A stretch of DNA of 64,000 bases from Fimbriimonadaceae bacterium (GTDB lineage Bacteria; Armatimonadota; Fimbriimonadia; Fimbriimonadales; Fimbriimonadaceae): positions 30,970-94,969 of the forward strand of contig JADLBH010000033.1 of NCBI GenBank assembly GCA_020847855.1, given 5' to 3'. This document shows, in pieces, positions 9,501 through 17,270 of the stretch (position 1 is its first letter; every line of letters begins with the position of its first letter). The translations under genes and the position numbers were made by a program. A model generated the notes under the pieces. The model saw nothing but the letters and a program-made list of their open reading frames with translations. It was not told the DNA's origin and searched no databases.

Positions 9501-9568
9501 GCCCCTGGAGACGGATGCGAGCCGCGCAAGTTCACCTCCCCACCCGAAGGCACCAAGGACGATTCGCC

Positions 9569-9574
9569 TACAAT
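9569..9574 (+). promoter_or_regulatory. -10-like box TACAAT close to start codon
   Basis: TACAAT ends seven bases before the ATG at 9582. A transcript started from it would begin at or next to the start codon. No Shine-Dalgarno is seen. Confidence 0.5.
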
Positions 9575-9581
9575 ACTGGGT

Positions 9582-10487
9582 ATGTCCAAGGCTCGTAACT
9601 ACTCGGCGATCCTCCTCATCCTCGCATCCGGGCTCTGCACGGCCCAGCAGCCCCGGCTCAAGATGCGCTTGGCCGTCGCCCCGATTGACTGGACTTATGC
9701 CGACCAGTGGAACATCCCGGTCGGGTTCCGGCAGGGCATCTATGAGAAGCTCCTCCAGAAGCTCCTGGGCACCGGGATGTTCGTGATGCTCGAGAGGGAG
9801 GCGCTCGACGCCCTACTCCAGGAGCAGGCAATCAAGGCCGAGAACACGGGCCAAGACCAACGCGGGAAGATCGTGCCTGCGCAAGCCCTGGTGAAGGGTC
9901 AGATCACGGATTTCACGGTCGCGAGCAAAGGCGCGTCCGGAGGCATTGACGTCGGCCCGGTCCGCATCGGCGGCAGCGCGAAGGAAGCGAAGGTCGGGAT
10001 CAACGTCCGTCTGTTCGACGTGGATTCGAGCGAAGTGATGTTGAGTGAGACCGCCACGGGCACTGCAGGGGCGGGAGGAATCGGCGTGGGTCTCAATATC
10101 GGCAGCACGTACTCGAACTTCGAGGCGTTCGAGCAGAGCCCATTGGGCAAGGCAACCACCACCGCGATTGACAAGGCGGTCGAGATCATCGTCGGCAAGA
10201 TGAAGAAGGAGAAATGGTCCTGCAAAGTCGCCGACTTCGATGCTGCCACGAAGGAAGCAGCACTCAACGCAGGCGAGGATGCGGGCGTCCAAGTCGGTGA
10301 CGTCTTCGAGATCCACCGGGTCACGCGAGTCATCAAAGACCCCGACACTGGCGCCGTACTGGGCAAGCGAACCCAGAAGATCGGCACCCTCAAGGTGACC
10401 CAAGTCGAGAAGAAGCTCGCCTTTGCGAGCCTCACTGAAGGTGAGGCGGCCCAGGTCGGCGACGTCGTGATGCTCCCAGGCAGCTAG
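9582..10487 (+). CDS. Exported CsgG-like protein
   Basis: The 301-residue protein has a signal peptide with a likely cut after LCTA at residue 21, then a CsgG domain (LAVAPIDW, RQGIYEKLLQKLLGTGMFVMLEREALDALLQEQ, GQITDFT, VRLFDVDSSEVML, KAVEIIVGKM). A second small beta domain at about 215-300 (GEDAGVQVGDVFEIHRV) resembles the C-terminal part of FlgT-like proteins. CsgG itself is an outer-membrane lipoprotein pore. Here the residue before Cys19 is Leu, so there is no lipobox, and no curli genes lie nearby. A periplasmic or cell-surface role is inferred. Confidence 0.8.
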   Translation: MSKARNYSAILLILASGLCTAQQPRLKMRLAVAPIDWTYADQWNIPVGFRQGIYEKLLQKLLGTGMFVMLEREALDALLQEQAIKAENTGQDQRGKIVPAQALVKGQITDFTVASKGASGGIDVGPVRIGGSAKEAKVGINVRLFDVDSSEVMLSETATGTAGAGGIGVGLNIGSTYSNFEAFEQSPLGKATTTAIDKAVEIIVGKMKKEKWSCKVADFDAATKEAALNAGEDAGVQVGDVFEIHRVTRVIKDPDTGAVLGKRTQKIGTLKVTQVEKKLAFASLTEGEAAQVGDVVMLPGS

Positions 10488-10509
10488 GTTCGGGCAGCCT
10501 TCGCATCGC

Positions 10510-11850
10510 TCAAAGCGGCTCGGAGTCGAGAGGGTCGCTCTCGAACAAGCCTGCAGGCACGGCTTCGTCCGGGATCGCGGCGATGGCCCTTGGCGAAAAC
10601 TCGATGGGCTCAGCATCCGAGAGCTCGCTCGCGGCTTGGACACCCAGCTCCTTCATCCTTCGGGCCCGCGAGACCAAATGTCCGTCAATCGAGCCGCCCA
10701 GCTTGTTGAACGCACCCACCGCCTGTCTCAGCCCTCTTCCCATCGCCTCGTAATGGCCGATCACGTTGCCTACCGATTCGTATAACTTCTGCCCCAGTTC
10801 CTGGATCGTTTTCGCTTCTCGGGTCGCCTGTTCCTGTCTCCAGCCAAAGGCGACCGCTCGCAACAGCGCAAGGAGCGTGATCGGGGTGACGATGAAGACG
10901 CCGTGCTGGATAGACTCCTCCACGAGTTCGGGACGAGCCTCGAAAGCCGACCGGAACGCCGCTTCGCTGGGAACAAAGAGCACGACGAAATCGGTCGTGT
11001 CCGTCCGTCGCGAGTAGCCCCTCGCCCCGAGCGCCTTGGCATGGTCGGCAAGCTTCTTGGCGTGGTCCCTGAGCAAGGTCTCTCGGCTCTTGGGATCGGT
11101 CGTGTCCAGGGCGCTCAGGTGGGACTGCAGGGGCGCCTTGCTGTCCACGACGATGGTGCGGCCACCGGGCATGTTCACGACGACGTCGGGCCGCTTCCGC
11201 CCCTCCTCGTCCGTGGTGGAGACTTGCACCTCGAAGTGGATCCCTTCCTGGAGCCCCGACTTTTCGAGAACGCGCTCCAGCAACATCTCGCCCCAGTTTC
11301 CCGCCGCGCCGGAGTCCTGTAACGCCCTGGCCAGTTTGTCCGCCTCGGTCTTGAACCCGGCCTGCTGCTGCGCGAGGGATGCGATCTGAGTCTGGATGTC
11401 CGCATAGGCTTCCGCCCTTTTGACATCCATGGAGCTGTTGGCATCGCGTAGAGCATCCAGTTGCTCCCGAACGGGCTTGAGCACCTCGTCCGCGTCCTTC
11501 TTGAGCTCGGCCCTGGATTCGGTGAGCGTGTCCGCGCTCAGAGCCTTGAACGTGTCCGCCAAGTCCGTCTTCGCCTGGGCGACGAGTGACCGCTGTTCTT
11601 CGAGGTTTTTCGCCTGCTCCTCGTAGCGGGTTTCCAGCGCGGCTCTCTCAGCCTTGAGCGCGACGATCTGTTCCTCGCTGGCGTCCACCTTCGCCTGGAG
11701 GCGGTCAGACTCGCCCGCACGAACTTTGGCGGCGGAGAGCTCCTCGCGAACCACCCCCGCCGCGGCCGCTTCTGCAACCCGGCCACGGAGCAGGAGCCAC
11801 ACTGCGAGCCCACCGAGAATGACCCCGACCAACGCCCAAACCGCTTCCAT
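10510..11850 (-). CDS. rmuC: RmuC-family DNA recombination protein
   Basis: The product is 446 residues. It begins with one membrane helix (VWALVGVILGGLAVWLLL), then a long coiled coil at about 40-165, then the RmuC nuclease-like domain (SGAAGNWGEMLLERVLEKSGLQEG, RPDVVVNMPGGRTIVVDSKAPL, FVPSEAAFRSA, VFIVTPITLLALLRAVAFGWRQEQ). RmuC limits inversions at short repeats in E. coli. I set the start at ATG 11850 because a TATACT box ends exactly six bases upstream; an upstream in-frame start at 11895 would lie beyond that promoter. Confidence 0.93.
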   Translation of the reverse strand: MEAVWALVGVILGGLAVWLLLRGRVAEAAAAGVVREELSAAKVRAGESDRLQAKVDASEEQIVALKAERAALETRYEEQAKNLEEQRSLVAQAKTDLADTFKALSADTLTESRAELKKDADEVLKPVREQLDALRDANSSMDVKRAEAYADIQTQIASLAQQQAGFKTEADKLARALQDSGAAGNWGEMLLERVLEKSGLQEGIHFEVQVSTTDEEGRKRPDVVVNMPGGRTIVVDSKAPLQSHLSALDTTDPKSRETLLRDHAKKLADHAKALGARGYSRRTDTTDFVVLFVPSEAAFRSAFEARPELVEESIQHGVFIVTPITLLALLRAVAFGWRQEQATREAKTIQELGQKLYESVGNVIGHYEAMGRGLRQAVGAFNKLGGSIDGHLVSRARRMKELGVQAASELSDAEPIEFSPRAIAAIPDEAVPAGLFESDPLDSEPL

Positions 11851-11856
11851 GGAGAC

Positions 11857-11866
11857 AGTATAGAAT
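11857..11866. promoter_or_regulatory. Interleaved divergent -10 boxes
   Basis: On the minus strand TATACT occupies 11862-11857, six bases before the rmuC ATG. On the plus strand TAGAAT occupies 11861-11866, six bases before the ATG at 11873. The two boxes share two base pairs, so both genes appear to be driven from a 22-base gap. Confidence 0.6.
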
Positions 11867-11872
11867 CCACGG

Positions 11873-12754
11873 ATGCTCCGGCCGCCCCTCTCCAATCCTG
11901 GACGAGTCCTTCGGGGCCTGATGAGCCAAGGAACGGTCGTGGTCCCTGGCGTCTATGACGCGATCACGGCGAGGCTGGCCGAGCGCGCCGGATTCTCTGC
12001 CGCATATCTCAGCGGAGGAGCCCTCACCAATTCCCGGCTCGGTGCCCCCGATATCGCCCTGCTCACTCAGGACGAGATGGTCGGAACCGCGGCGCGGTGC
12101 TGTCAAGCGGCGCACATCCCCATCCTCGCCGATGCGGACACTGGGTTTGGCGACGTCTGGAACGTGACCCGCACCGTGCTCGCCGCCGAGGCGGCAGGGC
12201 TCGCCGGAATCCATATCGAGGACCAACAGATGCCAAAGCGGTGCGGACATCTGGACGGAAAGGCGATCGTGCCTACCGCCGAGATGTCTCAGAAGATCCG
12301 CGCGGGTGTGGAGGCCAAGGCGAGACCAGACTTCATGTTGATCGCTCGCACCGACGCTCGTTCCGTGGAGGGACTGGAAGCCGCGATCGAGCGCGGCAAG
12401 GCTTTCGTGGACGCTGGGGCGGATGCCGTCTTCCCAGAGGGGCTCGAGAGCGAGCACGAGTTCGAGACGTTCCGGGCCGCCGTTCCCGGCCCTCTCCTTG
12501 CGAACATGACCGAGTTCGGCAAGACCCTCTTGATCCCGGCAACAGCGTTCGAGTCCATCGGTTACGAGATGGTGATCTTTCCCGTCACCGCCCTCCGCGT
12601 AGCCGTCAAGGCGGTGGCCGATTGGTACTCGTTCCTTGCCGCGAACGGCACCCAGGAGGGGTTCCTCGATCGCATGGTCACGCGAAAGGAGCTGTACGAC
12701 GTCGTTGGCTACGAGGAGTATGAGAAGTCCGACGCGGCATGGTCTGGGCTGTGA
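11873..12754 (+). CDS. prpB: Methylisocitrate lyase-like enzyme (PEP mutase/ICL family)
   Basis: The 293-residue protein is a TIM-barrel lyase of the isocitrate lyase/PEP mutase family. The signature KRCGH lies at 122-126, with the metal ligands in ADADTGFGD (85-93) and HIEDQ at 114-118. The strict KRCGH loop points to cleavage of 2-methylisocitrate into pyruvate and succinate, as in the methylcitrate cycle for propionate. A citrate or methylcitrate synthase lies 3.3 kb downstream, but no prpD is present. The prpB symbol is a family-level call. Confidence 0.85.
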   Translation: MLRPPLSNPGRVLRGLMSQGTVVVPGVYDAITARLAERAGFSAAYLSGGALTNSRLGAPDIALLTQDEMVGTAARCCQAAHIPILADADTGFGDVWNVTRTVLAAEAAGLAGIHIEDQQMPKRCGHLDGKAIVPTAEMSQKIRAGVEAKARPDFMLIARTDARSVEGLEAAIERGKAFVDAGADAVFPEGLESEHEFETFRAAVPGPLLANMTEFGKTLLIPATAFESIGYEMVIFPVTALRVAVKAVADWYSFLAANGTQEGFLDRMVTRKELYDVVGYEEYEKSDAAWSGL

Positions 12755-12816
12755 ACCAAGCCGTGGCAGGTGCCCCGCGCTGGATCACGGCTTTAGGCGG
12801 ATCCGGCCGGGGCGGG

Positions 12817-12822
12817 TAGCCT
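12817..12822 (+). promoter_or_regulatory. -10-like box TAGCCT close to start codon
   Basis: TAGCCT ends seven bases before the GTG at 12830 and supports that start. No Shine-Dalgarno is present. Confidence 0.4.
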
Positions 12823-12829
12823 CGGGCCG

Positions 12830-13291
12830 GTGCTGAGCCCCTATATTTTCACCGGGTTGGAGAAGAACGCAGATCTCTTCGAGATGCTCGCCTTGCGGGT
12901 GCCCCTCGCGAGCCTGGACGCGCACACGCACCCAGGTCGCTTCACCGCCCGCGAGGCGCTCGCGCACTGGGCCGACTGGGAGCACATCCATCTTTCCAGG
13001 ATCGAGGCCGCCCTCAGAGAGGACCTCGTGCAGGTTCCCGACGTGGACGAAGGGGAGCGAGCCCGCGCCGAACGCTACAGGGAGTGGGGGGTCGAAGAGT
13101 GCGTGGAACGCTTCACCGCGGGGCGCACGCTCTTGGTGCAACGTCTGCGTTCCCTCGGGCCGGGCGAGACGGAGCGGAGATTCGTCCACCCGTTCTTCGG
13201 CTCGCTCACCGTGGGGGGCTACTGCGGCCACATCCTCGGCCATGACGCCTACCACGCTGAACAGCTCCTCGGCGTGGTGCTCGCCCCTTAG
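12830..13291 (+). CDS. DinB-like four-helix protein
   Basis: The 153-residue protein fits the DinB / DUF1572 fold, a four-helix bundle that holds a metal with three histidines. Candidate ligands are in ALAHWADWEHIHLS near 47-60 and GHILGHDAYHAEQLL near the end. Members include thiol-dependent transferases, but most have no known activity. Translation starts at GTG. A second, distant DinB-like gene occurs at 22170. Confidence 0.75.
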   Translation: MLSPYIFTGLEKNADLFEMLALRVPLASLDAHTHPGRFTAREALAHWADWEHIHLSRIEAALREDLVQVPDVDEGERARAERYREWGVEECVERFTAGRTLLVQRLRSLGPGETERRFVHPFFGSLTVGGYCGHILGHDAYHAEQLLGVVLAP

Positions 13292-13601
13292 CAACGGCCT
13301 GGTCCAATCCGTCGCGTTCAGGCCGGGGGTCGTCGGTTGCGCCGCGGAGGCTAACTTCCTCGCCAACTTGCGCGAGAGCCTTGGCCCATGCGAGCGACCG
13401 CAACAAGCTCCGCCTCCTCGTCCAAGGCCGGGTGTCGGACGAGACCCCCTCGTCGCACGACGGGCTGATGGGGAGCGTGCCGGTTTCTTCTAGTGGAACG
13501 ATTGTCGCCCTTGGCTTTCCGACCGGACTACGACTTCCGGGCCGAGCCCCCGGTCGTCGGTACGTCCCGGTAATTGTACGGGTGTCAAACCGTGCCGGGT
13601 A
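13292..13601. other. Intergenic stretch without a supported gene
   Basis: No reading frame here has a recognisable product. The sequence is GC-rich with several short inverted repeats built on GTCGTCGG and CCGG. It presumably holds the promoter of the PEP-CTERM gene at 13622. Confidence 0.5.
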
Positions 13602-13616
13602 GGCTCCGCCGGAGCC
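13602..13616 (+). promoter_or_regulatory. Hairpin covering the ribosome binding site
   Basis: GGCTCC at 13602-13607 pairs perfectly with GGAGCC at 13611-13616 across a three-base loop. The GGAG inside the right arm is the only Shine-Dalgarno candidate for the ATG at 13622, so the site would be hidden when the hairpin forms. Confidence 0.45.
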
Positions 13617-13621
13617 TTGCC

Positions 13622-14443
13622 ATGCACAAGCTAGCCCTCTCGATCGCCCTCGCCCTCGCCGCCCTTCCCGCCACGGCCCTCGACGAGTTCACGATCACGG
13701 ACGGGGACTGGGGGTTCTCGCTGGGCGGTTTGACGGACGGCCGTCTTGGCGGTTCCGCGGGAGGCTACGCACTGGGGAACAGCCTGGCCGCGAACCCAGG
13801 GCAGATGTGGCTCTGGTACCGGGCCGACGGCGACACGCGGGAGTACGCACTCTCGAACCAGACCTCGGCCACGGTCTCCGGCAACCTTGCGCAACTGGAG
13901 TACTTAGAGCCTCTGGCGGGTGGATCAGAGAGTCTTCGGTTCGCGCTCCAATATTCGCTACAGGACCTGGGCGGCGGGTCTGCCCAAGTCTTAGCCGGGT
14001 TCGCGGTCATCAACCCTGGGATCTCGACGGTACACGTGGACCTCTTCGCCTACCACGACGCGAACCTGCTGGGCACGGCGGTGGACGACTCGGCCACGGT
14101 CGGCGGTCTGGAGCGCGAGGTCCACGACATCACGGATCCGACCGGTGACGGACTCATGAGCTGGCGGGCGAGCGAGCGGGGGATCGTAGCGTCGGAGGTC
14201 GGTGCCGCTCCGGGGATCGTAGGGCGACTGAGCGACGGCTCCGTCTCGACGCTGGCCAATGTCGGCGACCCGTTCGGCCCTGGCGACTATTCTGGCGGGT
14301 TTCAGTGGAGCGTGGATATTGACCCAGGCGAAGCAGTCTTCGTCGGGGCGACGACGACGACGGTCTACGCGGTGCCGGAGCCGGGGCTGCTCGCGGCTTT
14401 CGGCCTGGCCGCGCTCGCCTTTCGGCGGCGGAAGGCCGAGTAG
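13622..14443 (+). CDS. PEP-CTERM sorting-domain protein
   Basis: The product is 273 residues. It has a signal peptide (MHKLALSIALALAALPATA) and a C-terminal sorting signal made of VPEPG, a hydrophobic helix and the basic tail RRRKAE. Between them is a beta-rich domain of unknown function with WLWYRADG and YEDLG-like strands. PEP-CTERM proteins are exported and processed by an exosortase, often into extracellular matrix; no exosortase gene is in this window. ATG 13622 was chosen because the signal peptide starts there. A very strong hairpin follows the gene. Confidence 0.88.
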   Translation: MHKLALSIALALAALPATALDEFTITDGDWGFSLGGLTDGRLGGSAGGYALGNSLAANPGQMWLWYRADGDTREYALSNQTSATVSGNLAQLEYLEPLAGGSESLRFALQYSLQDLGGGSAQVLAGFAVINPGISTVHVDLFAYHDANLLGTAVDDSATVGGLEREVHDITDPTGDGLMSWRASERGIVASEVGAAPGIVGRLSDGSVSTLANVGDPFGPGDYSGGFQWSVDIDPGEAVFVGATTTTVYAVPEPGLLAAFGLAALAFRRRKAE

Positions 14444-14444
14444 C

Positions 14445-14486
14445 CGCAAGCAGGGCCGGCAGTTCCCACTGCCGGCCCTGCTTGCG
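14445..14486 (+). terminator. Strong hairpin terminator
   Basis: A perfect 18-bp stem (arms 14445-14462 and 14469-14486) with a six-base loop begins two bases after the PEP-CTERM stop codon. There is no T run behind it. It most likely stops transcription or protects the 3' end of the mRNA. Confidence 0.7.
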
Positions 14487-14495
14487 CTACCTGCC

Positions 14496-14735
14496 TTAGA
14501 AGCTCTCGACCGGCTCGACGCGGAGCATGTCGGTTTCGACGCCCCAGACTGGGTTGGCCACGGGGCCCGCGGGCCGGACGCGGTAGCGGAGCTTTGCGCG
14601 TACGCAGTCGAAGTAGTCCTTCATATTGACGGGCCTTGCACCGATCTTCTCCGACAAGCTCGGTCCGAAATTGCTGTTGATCAGGCCCTCCCAAAGCCCG
14701 GTCTGGCGGGTGCTGGACCTGACTTTCGTCGAGGG
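14496..14735 (-). pseudogene. Orphan coding-like remnant without a start
   Basis: The frame that ends with TAA at 14496-14498 reads as an ordinary protein for about 80 codons: TGLWEGLINSNFGPSLSEKIG, then MKDYFDCVRAKLRYRVRPAG, NPVWGVETDML and a VEPVESF end. By my count most third codon positions here are G or C, as in the real genes nearby. No plausible start codon precedes it; the only internal ATG would give 43 residues. I do not recognise the family. It may be the tail of a decayed gene. Confidence 0.35.
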
Positions 14736-14825
14736 CGGGATATGGCTTTCGTGAGTGCGGGCGGAAGCAACTGGCTTCGCGCCGAGCCTGGCAGAAGCTC
14801 CCGAACTCGCAGACTGGCTGCGTCG

Positions 14826-15428
14826 CTACAGGCTGAGAAGCGGGACAGCTAGGCGATTGGCCTCGAGGGCTAAGCGCACGCGTTCTTGGAAGACCGCGCC
14901 CGCGTTCTGCCCTGCGCCTGGCCCGTACGCAAGGCAGTTGTGGCTTTGGATGTCGAAAGGGAGGCTCAGCTGCTGCCCTTTGGCGAGATATTGGATGTGG
15001 ATCATCGGACGGCCGAGCGCTAGGGCGTAGCCCTGCTCCAGGCCGACGTTGTGGCTCTCTTCGTTCAAATCCTTTTCCCGCTTGCGCGGAACGTCCACGA
15101 CGACGAACGCGCCTTCCTTGATCTTGCGGAAGATGCGGTCGTCAATCTTCTCGTTGTGCGCCTCCGCCCAGACCGCACTGATCTTAGGTAAACCTCTTCC
15201 CAACTTGACCAGCGCTTTAAGTGCCAGGTCGTGGTGCTTGGAAGTCTTGGACCGCCGGATCAAGAATCCCTCGGCCTTGGAAGGAATGTCGTCGAGCCTC
15301 TCGGCGCGGTCATGGCCCGCCGCAGTCAGGAACCAGGGGTCATTCCCGATGGCATTTGAGCGAATTAGTCCAGCTTGCAAGAGGGCAGTGAGAATCTCCG
15401 CGGCATCCGGCCCAGCGGAGCCGAACAC
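14826..15428 (-). CDS. Winged-helix plus deoxyribosyltransferase/TIR-like protein
   Basis: The 200-residue protein starts with a winged-helix-like unit (AAEILTALLQAGLI then PWFLTAAGHDRAERL, 9-45). Residues about 80-185 resemble the nucleoside 2-deoxyribosyltransferase-like fold related to TIR domains: IDDRIFRKIKEGAFVVVDV, then SHNVGLEQGYALALGRPMI with Glu131 as the likely catalytic residue, then LPFDIQSHNCLAY. Such proteins act on nucleotides or NAD, and some are immune effectors; activity here is an inference. The GTG start follows an upstream in-frame stop by nine codons. It is the last gene of a three-gene minus-strand set. Confidence 0.65.
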   Translation of the reverse strand: MFGSAGPDAAEILTALLQAGLIRSNAIGNDPWFLTAAGHDRAERLDDIPSKAEGFLIRRSKTSKHHDLALKALVKLGRGLPKISAVWAEAHNEKIDDRIFRKIKEGAFVVVDVPRKREKDLNEESHNVGLEQGYALALGRPMIHIQYLAKGQQLSLPFDIQSHNCLAYGPGAGQNAGAVFQERVRLALEANRLAVPLLSL

Positions 15429-15452
15429 GCTGCCGTCCCAAAGAGCTGAGTT

Positions 15453-15710
15453 TTATCCCGGTGTCTCGTCGGGCGGTGCAGCAAAGTGCGGATTCGCCAG
15501 GAGACGGAAGCAAAATCCCTTCCGATCCTTCAGCCACCACCGGTACAGCGTCACGAGCGTCTCGTCTATCCTCTCGCGAAACTTCATCGCGCTTTCCGCA
15601 GCCGAAAGCTTCGTGAGGCTCAGGGCTAGATGAGGCTTGGTTGGGAAGGGTCGGCCAGGCTTCTTCTTAGCGTCCCATACTTCGACCACGAGTGTCTCGT
15701 CCGCTTCCAT
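15453..15710 (-). CDS. Hypothetical protein (85 aa)
   Basis: I do not recognise this 85-residue protein. It is mixed charged and aromatic (RPFPTKPHLALSLTKLS, ETLVTLYRWWLKDRKGF) with no signal peptide or membrane helix. A GAAAGG-like ribosome site lies about ten bases before the ATG. It starts 12 bases after the upstream small gene and ends 24 bases before the winged-helix gene, so the three are probably one transcript. Its short length and lack of relatives known to me keep confidence moderate. Confidence 0.5.
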   Translation of the reverse strand: MEADETLVVEVWDAKKKPGRPFPTKPHLALSLTKLSAAESAMKFRERIDETLVTLYRWWLKDRKGFCFRLLANPHFAAPPDETPG

Positions 15711-15722
15711 GTCGAGCGCCTT

Positions 15723-15944
15723 TCAAAGGATGAGAGAACGGGCCAGCGCGACGCCGGGCTTCGAACAGGCGATCGGGTCGTTGGGGTCGGCCGAGGCAAC
15801 GTAGATCGTAACTTTGCGCGACGCGATCGTCGTGTCGTACTGGAACCAATCGCCGTCCTTCGCTCCCGTGACCTCATTGCCTCGACTTGTCGGCTGAAAC
15901 GTCACCGGGTTCAGCGGGTCGCGCATCGTCGAAGACTCGCTCAT
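15723..15944 (-). CDS. Hypothetical protein (73 aa)
   Basis: I do not recognise this 73-residue protein. It contains a run of predicted beta strands (GDWFQYDTTIASRKVTIYVAS) and no export signal. I chose ATG 15944; in-frame starts further upstream would overlap the citrate synthase promoter. It is the first gene of the small minus-strand set that ends in the winged-helix/deoxyribosyltransferase-like gene and is divergent from citrate synthase. Confidence 0.45.
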   Translation of the reverse strand: MSESSTMRDPLNPVTFQPTSRGNEVTGAKDGDWFQYDTTIASRKVTIYVASADPNDPIACSKPGVALARSLIL

Positions 15945-16053
15945 CACAGTCCCAGACGTTCCGCCCGCCCCTCTCGCATCCATGGCCCCAGCCCCAGGCC
16001 CTGGCCGTAGGTAACCTCGGGGGACCGTAGACCGAGAGGGGAACGAACCGAGC

Positions 16054-17199
16054 ATGAGCGCCACCGCCGCCTACCCGAACTACAGCCCTGGCCTCCAGGG
16101 CGTCGTCGCCGGCATCACCACGATCAGCCAGATTGACGTGGAGAGCAGCAGCCTCACATACCGCGGCTACAACGTCCACGAGCTCGCCGAGCACGGCTGC
16201 TTCGAGGAGACCGCGTTCCTGCTCCTCAAGGGCCATCTGCCCACGGCCGCCGAGCTCGACGCCTACAAGAAACAGCTCGCCGCCGACCGCCACGTTCCCC
16301 ACCACGTGTGGGAGGCTCTCAGGCAGTGCCACAGCGAGATGCACCCCATGGACCGGCTCAAGGTCGGCTATTCCGTGCTCGCCGCGCTCGACCCGGAGTA
16401 CAAGGTGCCCGCAACGGACGGCGAGGCGAACCGGCGCAAGGCCGACCGGATCGTCGCCAAGGCCGCGACCCTCGTCGCCGGCTCGTGGCGGATCGCCAAC
16501 GGCCATAACCCGATTGACCCCGATGCTGCCCTCGGCACCGCCGCGAACTTCCTCTATATGCTCGACGGCAACCGGCCGGACGAGTTCATGGAGCGGGCGA
16601 TGGACACCTCGCTCACCCTCTACGCCGAGCACACGTTCAACGCCTCGACCTTCGCCTGCCGCGTCTGCGTCGCCACCCTGAGCGACCTCTACAGCGGGAT
16701 CGTGACCGGCATCGGGACGCTCAAAGGGCCCCTCCACGGAGGCGCGAACGAGGAGGCCATGCACATGCTCATCTCCATCGGCAGTGCCGACAAGGCCGAG
16801 GCATGGACCCGGAACGCGCTGGCGAACAAGGAGAAGATCATGGGCTTCGGCCACCGCGAATACCGCAAGAGCGACTCGCGGGCCGGCATCATGGGCAAAC
16901 TCGGTAAAGAGCTTGGCCGGATGAAGGGGAACACGACCTGGGGCGACATTGCCGAGGTCATGGAGAAAGTGATGTGGGACGAGAAGCAGCTCTTCCCCAA
17001 CGTGGACTTCCCGGCGGCTTACGCCTATTACCTGATGGGCATCCCCATCCCGCTCTACACCCCGATCTTCGTGATCGCGCGGACAACGGGCTGGTGCACC
17101 CACATGATCGAACAGCTCGACAACAACCGCCTGATCCGGCCGAGCTGCATCTACGAGGGCCCCGCCCCACGCGAATACGTAGCAATCGGCAGCCGATAG
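16054..17199 (+). CDS. gltA: Citrate synthase / 2-methylcitrate synthase
   Basis: The 381-residue protein joins acetyl-CoA (or propionyl-CoA) with oxaloacetate. Key catalytic positions are present: His in LYAEHTFNAST, His in GPLHGGANE, His in GFGHREY, and Asp in NVDFPAAYAYY. The compact length and the NVDF segment are common to short type II and methylcitrate synthases, so the substrate cannot be settled from sequence. A GAGGGG ribosome site lies about 15 bases before the ATG. The prpB-like gene 3.3 kb away makes a methylcitrate role possible. Confidence 0.92.
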   Translation: MSATAAYPNYSPGLQGVVAGITTISQIDVESSSLTYRGYNVHELAEHGCFEETAFLLLKGHLPTAAELDAYKKQLAADRHVPHHVWEALRQCHSEMHPMDRLKVGYSVLAALDPEYKVPATDGEANRRKADRIVAKAATLVAGSWRIANGHNPIDPDAALGTAANFLYMLDGNRPDEFMERAMDTSLTLYAEHTFNASTFACRVCVATLSDLYSGIVTGIGTLKGPLHGGANEEAMHMLISIGSADKAEAWTRNALANKEKIMGFGHREYRKSDSRAGIMGKLGKELGRMKGNTTWGDIAEVMEKVMWDEKQLFPNVDFPAAYAYYLMGIPIPLYTPIFVIARTTGWCTHMIEQLDNNRLIRPSCIYEGPAPREYVAIGSR

Positions 17200-17270
17200 G
17201 GAGAGGCCAGAACGAGCCGACAGCGGGCCGACTGTAACGCATCCCAGGAAATGGCGTTGGAGACAAGTCC

